From assembly GCA_003557125.1 (NCBI GenBank), contig PWPN01000357.1:1-10382 (forward strand): a DNA stretch of 10,382 nt, read 5' to 3'. The notes under the pieces were generated by a model. The model worked only from the letters and a program-made list of their open reading frames with translations, did no database searches and had not been told where the DNA came from. Position 1 is the stretch's first letter, and every line of letters begins with the position of its first letter. The stretch comes from Phycisphaerae bacterium. GTDB lineage: Bacteria > Planctomycetota > Phycisphaerae > UBA1845 > PWPN01. Below are positions 6,684-10,382 of the stretch, one piece after another. Position numbers and translations under genes: made by a program.

Positions 6684-7793
6684 ATGAAAACGCTCGATCG
6701 TTATCTGGTCGGCTCGTTCCTGATCAACTACCTGCTTTCGCTGGGCGTGTTGATCAGCCTCTACGTCGTGCTCGACCTTTTCGTGAATCTCGACCGGTTC
6801 ACGGAAAAGGGCCACGAAGTGACGCGCGTCCTGGCCAACATGGCCGACTACTATTTCTTCAACCTGCCGCTCTATTTCTCGCAATTGTCGGGCGTGATCT
6901 CCGCCTTCGCCGCCTGCGCGACGATCGCCCGGCTCCAGCGCCAGAACGAGATCACTGCCATCCTCTCGTCGGGTACGAGCCTCTATCGCGTGGCCACTCC
7001 GGTCATCGCCGCGGCCCTGATGACCAATGTGCTGCTCGTGATCAACTACGAAACCATCCTGCCCGGCATTGCCCCAAAACTGGCCCGAACCCGCAACGAC
7101 GTCGAAGGCGAACGGGTCTACAGCGTCTGGTTCGTCCGGGACGGCGAAAGCCGACTCATCAGTGCCGAACAGTTCTCGCCCAAGCTCCAGGCGATTCGAA
7201 ACTTCATCGTACTCGAGCTGTCCACCGAGCCGGCGTCGCACGGCCAACTCGAAGCCGTCGTCCGAGCCGACAGGGCGCGGTGGGACCCGGATATCGCCCA
7301 ATGGAGGCTCATCCCCCACGGCGTGCGGATCCCGGCGGTCAGCGGGCAGGAGGGAGGCCTGTTCGGACAGGACATCATGGAACGCGAACGGCTCGAAGTT
7401 TATCCGTCCGCGCTGACGCCCGAAGAACTGCGGCTGAGGCAGAATGCACAGTGGCTCGGCTTCCTGTCGACCCGCCAGCTGAACCTCCTCGCCCAACGCG
7501 GCGACGTTTCGCCCGATCGGATCGCCCAGGGCAAAAATACACGTTTCACCCCGCCGATCGGCAACATGATTCTGCTGGTCATCGGCCTGTCGTATTTCCT
7601 CCAACGATACACCGACAGCGTGCTCACACAGGGAGCCAAAGCGCTCGGGGCATGCTCGATCACCTTCATGGTCACCATGGCAGGGCAACAGATGATGGGC
7701 ATGCTCGACGTCAACCCTGCCTTGCCCGCATGGCTGCCGATCTTCATTTTCGGCCCGATCGCCGTGCTCCTCATGGACTGGATCGAAACGTAG
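6684..7793 (+). CDS. lptG: LptG/YjgQ-type LPS export permease
   Basis: The product is 369 residues, a normal size for the family. It opens MKTLDRYLVGSFLINYLLSL, typical of YjgP/YjgQ proteins. Helices lie near residues 12-34, 56-80, 101-121, 290-306, 315-337 and 345-366. The conserved cytoplasmic loop between TM2 and TM3 reads RLQRQNEITAILSSGTSLYR. The periplasmic part (about 125-285) should form the jellyroll that receives lipid from the membrane cavity. The gene starts 54 bases after the lptF-type stop on the same strand and is almost certainly co-transcribed with it, giving the two halves of an LptB2FG-type transporter. The ribosome site is weak (TTGG a few bases before the ATG), so translation may partly depend on the upstream gene. 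The run ends in a gap holding several hairpins that can close the transcript. Confidence 0.87.
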   Translation: MKTLDRYLVGSFLINYLLSLGVLISLYVVLDLFVNLDRFTEKGHEVTRVLANMADYYFFNLPLYFSQLSGVISAFAACATIARLQRQNEITAILSSGTSLYRVATPVIAAALMTNVLLVINYETILPGIAPKLARTRNDVEGERVYSVWFVRDGESRLISAEQFSPKLQAIRNFIVLELSTEPASHGQLEAVVRADRARWDPDIAQWRLIPHGVRIPAVSGQEGGLFGQDIMERERLEVYPSALTPEELRLRQNAQWLGFLSTRQLNLLAQRGDVSPDRIAQGKNTRFTPPIGNMILLVIGLSYFLQRYTDSVLTQGAKALGACSITFMVTMAGQQMMGMLDVNPALPAWLPIFIFGPIAVLLMDWIET

Positions 7794-7827
7794 CCCTCCC
7801 GCACCAGTTGCGGCTGTATGCATGTAG

Positions 7828-7849
7828 CGGCCGCCCCCTGTGGCGGCCG
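7828..7849. terminator. Candidate bidirectional terminator hairpin between lptG and rnpA
   Basis: CGGCCGCC (7828-7835) pairs exactly with GGCGGCCG (7842-7849) around the six-base loop CCCTGT; a G-T and an A-T pair extend the stem. It lies 34 bases after the lptG stop, in the convergent gap with rnpA. The GC-rich stem suits a terminator, but there is no T-run, so it may act with the hairpins that follow or be part of the repeat cluster. Confidence 0.4.
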
Positions 7850-7877
7850 TTCATTGACGGGCCAGACGCATGGGTGC

Positions 7878-7900
7878 CACTGGCGGCTTGTCCGCCAGTG
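7878..7900. repeat. Palindromic hairpin repeat, 9-bp stem, CTTGT loop
   Basis: CACTGGCGG-CTTGT-CCGCCAGTG is a perfect 9-bp stem with a five-base loop, preceded by GGGTGC. I recall the related form with a CTGCTGG/CCAGCAG stem and the same CTTGT loop as a frequent dispersed repeat in planctomycetes. It is in the lptG/rnpA convergent gap. Confidence 0.65.
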
Positions 7901-7916
7901 CGGCCATAATCACCCA

Positions 7917-7940
7917 ACGGGCGAGACGCCCGTACCACCC
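7917..7940. repeat. 24-bp palindromic repeat, copy 2
   Basis: This is the exact reverse complement of 2117-2140. The core ACGGGCG-AGA-CGCCCGT is a perfect 7-bp hairpin, here flanked on the right by ACCACCC. Confidence 0.75.
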
Positions 7941-7947
7941 CTGACAG

Positions 7948-7965
7948 GAGACGCCCGTACCACCC
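7948..7965. repeat. Half copy of the 24-bp repeat
   Basis: GAGACGCCCGTACCACCC repeats the right-hand 18 bases of the element at 7917-7940, seven bases after it ends. The left arm of the hairpin is missing. It shows partial duplication within the repeat cluster, just before the 3' end of rnpA. Confidence 0.7.
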
Positions 7966-7987
7966 TCATAAGGCGCGCCTCTGTTAC

Positions 7988-8410
7988 TCACTTTTTGTGC
8001 TTGCGGGGTGTTTTACGAACCGCTCGGCCGACCCTCCCAGGCGAATGATCGGCCAACGCCTCTTCAAGTCGCCGTGCAAGGGTCAACAGGGAACGTTCGA
8101 TTTGAGCAACGCTCGGCCGGGCTCCCGGCCGCGGCATCACAACCCAGTCACCGGCGGGGGGGAGATCGTGACGCACCCGGCGAAAGGCCTCGCGGATGAG
8201 CCGCTTGATCCGGTTCCGCGCCACGGCATTGCCGTATCGCCGACCCACCGCGATGCCCAGGCGGGCTGGCCCCTCTCCGCGACGAACGACGATAAGCGTC
8301 AGATCGCGATCGGAAACCCGTGCCCCCCCACGGAAGGCGCGATCGAACGCAGACCGGGACCGCATCCGGACCGAGGGCGGCAAGGTGTATCGGCGAGCGG
8401 GGGCACACAT
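7988..8410 (-). CDS. rnpA: Ribonuclease P protein component
   Basis: The product is a very basic protein of 140 residues from the ATG at 8410; a GTG two codons upstream (8416) is also open. RnpA binds the RNase P RNA and helps it cleave the 5' leader from precursor tRNAs. The family pattern is clear: YTLPPSVRMRSRSAFDRAF at the start, then RLGIAVGRRYGNAVARNRIKRLIREAFR, whose 'RNR' signature (about residues 63-77) binds RNA. The C-terminal tail (about 120-140) is Lys/Arg-rich and longer than the core fold needs. The bases GGTGATC immediately before the ATG match the complement of a 16S rRNA 3' end. In many bacteria rnpA follows rpmH and precedes yidD/yidC; here neither is adjacent, since the neighbour upstream is a divergent MazG-type gene and downstream is convergent lptG. 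Confidence 0.93.
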   Translation of the reverse strand: MCAPARRYTLPPSVRMRSRSAFDRAFRGGARVSDRDLTLIVVRRGEGPARLGIAVGRRYGNAVARNRIKRLIREAFRRVRHDLPPAGDWVVMPRPGARPSVAQIERSLLTLARRLEEALADHSPGRVGRAVRKTPRKHKK

Positions 8411-8418
8411 GATCACCC

Positions 8419-8424
8419 ATTATA
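8419..8424 (-). promoter_or_regulatory. Perfect TATAAT just upstream of rnpA
   Basis: On the minus strand TATAAT spans 8424 to 8419, eight bases before the rnpA ATG. If used as a -10 element, transcription would begin almost at the start codon, giving a leaderless or nearly leaderless message. The region 16-18 bases upstream (TCCATG or CCATGA) is a poor -35. It may be a chance match in an AT-rich patch. Confidence 0.35.
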
Positions 8425-8514
8425 AGGCACGCGGCGTTTTTCATGGACCCGCCAAACCCGTCAATCGCCCGGGGGGGGGCGCCCATGCGACGGTCGAGTC
8501 GGTTCTTCCTCCCG

Positions 8515-8543
8515 TTGCCGGTCACCCCGCAAAAAGCTATCCT
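8515..8543 (+). promoter_or_regulatory. Candidate promoter for the MazG-type gene
   Basis: TTGCCG (8515-8520) and TATCCT (8538-8543) are separated by 17 bases, four of six matches each. It would give a leader of about 45-50 bases before the ATG at 8598 and might serve the small lipoprotein-like gene as well. Confidence 0.4.
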
Positions 8544-8597
8544 GCCTGCGAGAGAATCCCCCGGCCTCGGCCGGATGCGTCCAGAAAGCAGGAACCT

Positions 8598-8894
8598 ATG
8601 GATCTGCGCGAATTCCAGCAGTTGATCGACCGGATGTACTCGGACAAGGACCGCCAGCGCGGCGCGCCGGGGACGTTTTTGTGGCTGTTCGAGGAGGTCG
8701 GCGAGCTGGCGGCGGCTGTGGCCGAGGGCAAAGATCAGAGGGCACTGGCCGAGGAGTTCGCCGATGTACTCGCCTGGCTGGCAACGCTGGCCAACGTGAC
8801 CGGCGTGGACCTGGCCGACGCCCTGCACGCCAAGTACGGCCAAGGCTGCCCCGGATGCGGCCACATGATCTGCACGTGCACTGTCAAACCGTAA
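8598..8894 (+). CDS. Single-domain MazG-type nucleotide pyrophosphohydrolase
   Basis: The product is 98 residues, starting at the ATG preceded by AGGAA (8590-8594). It is an all-alpha MazG fold: EExxE at E32, E33, E36 (WLFEEVGEL) and ExxD at E53 and D56 (EEFADVLAW) form the usual acidic, Mg-binding site. Such enzymes hydrolyse nucleoside triphosphates (often non-canonical ones) to monophosphate and pyrophosphate in the cytoplasm. The length fits the one-domain branch rather than the two-domain E. coli MazG. After the fold comes a cysteine-rich tail, KYGQGCPGCGHMICTC (C84, C87, C92, C94), which could hold a metal. A similar tail occurs, as I recall, in archaeal single-domain relatives. Nothing nearby suggests a toxin partner. 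The stop codon lies inside an 18-bp tandem duplication. A dUTPase-like or iMazG-like substrate cannot be excluded. Confidence 0.87.
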   Translation: MDLREFQQLIDRMYSDKDRQRGAPGTFLWLFEEVGELAAAVAEGKDQRALAEEFADVLAWLATLANVTGVDLADALHAKYGQGCPGCGHMICTCTVKP

Positions 8895-8920
8895 CAGGAC
8901 GGCAAACCGTAACAGGACGG
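8885..8920. repeat. 18-bp perfect tandem duplication at the end of the MazG-type gene
   Basis: CAAACCGTAACAGGACGG occurs at 8885-8902 and again, with no gap, at 8903-8920. The first unit contains the last codons and the TAA stop (8892-8894) of the MazG-type gene; the second reproduces this in the intergenic spacer. Eighteen bases keep the frame. Replication slippage is the simplest origin. Confidence 0.9.
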
Positions 8921-8952
8921 GCGACCGACCCGTCCATGCGAAGGGAGCGACG

Positions 8953-9159
8953 ATGCGAGCTCGAATCCTTGCCTGGAGTTATAAACTTTCAGTCGTCCTG
9001 GCGAGCGGCTACCTGCTTCAGGCGGGTTGCGCGCGCACTCTGCAGCGGGAGATCGAGGTGCTCTTCGCGCCCGCGGCCAATCCGACCCTGCTCTACAACA
9101 GCTGGGTCTTCAACCAGCTCGGGCCGCAATTCGTGGCCTATTTCAATCGAATCTTCTAG
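8953..9159 (+). CDS. 68-residue lipoprotein-like exported peptide
   Basis: The ATG at 8953 is preceded by AAGGGAG (8941-8947), a good ribosome site. Residues 1-25 form a signal: MRARILAWSYK, a hydrophobic run LSVVLASGYLL, then QAGC with C26 as possible lipidation site. QAG-C lacks the usual leucine at -3, so lipidation is uncertain. The rest (about 42 residues) is REIEVLFAPAANPTLLYNS followed by a short amphipathic aromatic stretch ending NRIF. I do not recognise a family; very short exported proteins with '(L/F)LQ.(A/G)GC' ends are, as I recall, common in Phycisphaerae. It follows the MazG-type gene by 58 bases on the same strand, and its stop codon overlaps that of motB on the other strand (CTAG at 9156-9159). 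Confidence 0.65.
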   Translation: MRARILAWSYKLSVVLASGYLLQAGCARTLQREIEVLFAPAANPTLLYNSWVFNQLGPQFVAYFNRIF

Positions 9160-10004
9160 CCCTGCTCGGCTGCGACGTCGTCGGCCGCTTCCTCTGGGGC
9201 GTTCGCATCGGCCGAGCCTTCCTCGAGAAGCGGCGGGTCTTCGGGCAGAGGCAGTGCATGGGGAGAGGGAACGGGAATGCCCGAGCGGTTCGCGTAATCT
9301 TCCACCAGCGATTCGCGTATCACGATCTCGACGCGACGATTGTCGGCGCGTCGCTGCGGGTCGTAGACGGGCGGGGCGAGCGGTTCGGCCGCCCCGACGG
9401 CCATGATCCGGATCGCGCAGGCTGTGACGCCGCGCGAGACGAGTTCTTCGGCGACGTGGGCGGCCCGATCGTAGGAGAGCCGCCACGTATCCTGGACGGT
9501 CCAATCGTCCGGCAGCGGCGTGTCGGCGGCATGGCCTCGGATCTCGATCTTGTTGCGATGGCCTCGCAACGCAGCCCCGATCTCCTCGAGCGCTTTTTTG
9601 CCGTCGTCGGTCAGTTCCGCCGAAAACGGCTCGAACAGCAACGGCCCGCCGAGCGTGATCTCGCTGCCGTCGCGGATGTTGCGGATACGGAAGTGCTCGC
9701 CGTAGATCCCCTCCTCATCGCTGTCGCCGCGGTCGCGTGGCATCTGCGGAGGGACGATCGATTCGAGTTTGTTGATCAGCGAGTGGAAATCGATCGAGGC
9801 GTCGACCCGTTTGCCCACCTGCCCTGACATACCCAGCGCCTCGCGGATCGACTGCACGGCGGCCGTGAATTTGTCGTCGACGATCTCGAAGTTCGCGATC
9901 GACACGAGCATGACAAAGAACGTCAGCAGCAGGGTCACCATGTCGCCGTAGGTCACCATCCACGACGGCGCGCCCGCTTCTTTTTTTTGCGATTTCTTGG
10001 CCAT
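9156..10004 (-). CDS. motB: Flagellar motor stator protein MotB
   Basis: The product is 282 residues. After a Lys-rich start (MAKKSQKKEAGAP) comes a single membrane helix WMVTYGDMVTLLLTFFVML (about 15-34), with D21 as the proton-carrying aspartate equivalent to Asp32 of E. coli MotB. A periplasmic linker and plug (about 40-115) lead to an OmpA-like peptidoglycan-binding domain (about 118-230): GPLLFEPFSAELTDDGKKAL, IEIRGHAAD, WRLSYDRAAHVAEEL and RRADNRRVEIVI. A 50-residue acidic, proline-rich tail ends the protein. With MotA it forms the ion-driven stator of the flagellum, and D21 plus surrounding residues suggest a proton type. MotA lies 30 bases upstream, the normal order. The second to eighth codons hold a run of eight A (plus-strand T run 9981-9988). 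OmpA-MotB proteins without motility roles exist, but the MotA partner makes MotB likely. Confidence 0.9.
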   Translation of the reverse strand: MAKKSQKKEAGAPSWMVTYGDMVTLLLTFFVMLVSIANFEIVDDKFTAAVQSIREALGMSGQVGKRVDASIDFHSLINKLESIVPPQMPRDRGDSDEEGIYGEHFRIRNIRDGSEITLGGPLLFEPFSAELTDDGKKALEEIGAALRGHRNKIEIRGHAADTPLPDDWTVQDTWRLSYDRAAHVAEELVSRGVTACAIRIMAVGAAEPLAPPVYDPQRRADNRRVEIVIRESLVEDYANRSGIPVPSPHALPLPEDPPLLEEGSADANAPEEAADDVAAEQG

Positions 10005-10034
10005 GTGGATGCCTGAATCGAGGCCGGCGGCGGT

Positions 10035-10382
10035 TTACTTGCGCGAACCCGGCCCCTTGAGCGCTTCCCGCTTATTGGCCGGCACGAACACCGCGAGCTT
10101 GGCCAGCGTCACGCGCGGGTTGTCGCCGGCCTGGAGCGACAGGATGCCCCGCAGCATCACCGTCCGCAGCAGCATCTCCTCCTCGTGCCGATAGAAAAGC
10201 TTGTCGGCCAGGGGCAGAAAAACCATGTTGGCCAGGATCGCCCCGTACATCGTCGTCAGCAGTGCGATGGCCATCCCCGTCCCGATCTGCGACGGGTCGC
10301 TCAGGTTGCCGAGCATCGCGACCAGGCCGATGAGCGTTCCGATCATGCCGATGGCCGGCGCGTATTTACCGAACGTTTCGAG
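10035..10382 (-). CDS. motA: Flagellar motor stator protein MotA, C-terminal part (5' end outside window)
   Basis: The last 115 residues are present, reading from the right edge. The visible part opens with LETFGKYAPAIGMIGTLIGL, the conserved third membrane helix of MotA, whose proline probably matches P173 of E. coli. It continues with the fourth helix (GTGMAIALLTTMYGAILANMVFLPLADKL). The cytoplasmic tail then has RHEEEMLLRTVMLRGILSLQAGDNPR, the pattern around MotA's conserved C-terminal region. The first two helices and the charged cytoplasmic loop that touches FliG are beyond the window. ExbB/TolQ relatives share the fold, but the NPR segment and the motB gene directly downstream favour MotA. 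It implies a flagellated life stage. Confidence 0.92.
   Translation of the reverse strand, partial: LETFGKYAPAIGMIGTLIGLVAMLGNLSDPSQIGTGMAIALLTTMYGAILANMVFLPLADKLFYRHEEEMLLRTVMLRGILSLQAGDNPRVTLAKLAVFVPANKREALKGPGSRK

Noticed and set aside
6641..7909. Plus-strand open frame of 422 codons over the lptG-type gene, and a 385-codon minus frame over the same region
   Set aside because: Both are shadows: the lptG-type frame has six membrane helices and family motifs in the right order; the others are charged and featureless.
7828..7965. CRISPR-like array
   Set aside because: The repeats are palindromic, of different kinds and lengths, without regular spacing or unique spacers.
7794..7987. Insertion sequence remnant
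   Set aside because: No transposase fragment, no target-site duplication and no terminal inverted repeats enclosing a coding region; only short hairpin repeats.
8148..8864. Minus-strand open frame upstream of rnpA, checked as a possible rpmH or extended gene
   Set aside because: No ribosomal protein L34 pattern; it is antisense to the MazG-type gene and overlaps rnpA in another frame.
9027..9827. Plus-strand open frame of 266 codons
   Set aside because: Antisense to motB, whose OmpA-like and membrane motifs are clear.

Overview
The window is GC-rich and densely coded, and it looks like a chromosomal segment from a planctomycete, most likely a Phycisphaerae-type lineage. Three observations support this. 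A predicted membrane protein carries the zinc-ribbon signature CxxCGYDLxGL...CPECG that recurs in planctomycete proteins. There are several very short exported proteins with unusual lipobox-like ends. The intergenic repeats are hairpins of the 'ACGGGCG-AGA-CGCCCGT' and 'CACTGGCGG-CTTGT-CCGCCAGTG' type that I associate with planctomycete genomes. The taxonomic call is an inference from memory, not from a search.

Layout, left to right. Positions 1-138 (-) are the first 46 codons of an HpcH/HpaI-type aldolase that runs off the left edge. After a 391-base gene-free stretch comes an exported M23 (LytM-like) peptidase-fold protein with two PKD-like domains (530-2050, +). It converges on a UroD-superfamily protein (2218-3279, -), with a cluster of short hairpin repeats between them. 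A small exported protein of unknown function (3548-4018, +) converges on a double zinc-ribbon membrane protein (4120-4692, -). Next is a two-gene LptF/LptG-type permease unit (4977-6629 and 6684-7793, +) for lipopolysaccharide export, implying a Gram-negative envelope. It converges on rnpA (7988-8410, -), again with a cluster of hairpin repeats in the gap. A divergent intergenic region leads to a single-domain MazG-type pyrophosphohydrolase (8598-8894, +) and a 68-residue lipoprotein-like peptide (8953-9159, +). The latter meets the end of motB (9156-10004, -) with overlapping stop codons. A partial motA (10035 to the right edge, -) precedes motB in the flagellar stator operon.

Functionally the window is mostly envelope and housekeeping: cell-wall-associated M23 protein, LPS export permeases, flagellar stator, tRNA 5' processing and nucleotide-pool cleaning. 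There is no sign of a mobile element, phage, CRISPR array or defence system, and codon use looks even throughout. The most informative oddities are: an M23 domain lacking its usual first zinc-binding histidine; an LptF-like permease whose soluble domain is more than twice the usual size; repeat hairpins confined to two of the four convergent gene junctions; rnpA without rpmH beside it; and an 18-bp tandem duplication covering the stop codon of the MazG-type gene. I do not see convincing evidence of a novel multi-gene system here.
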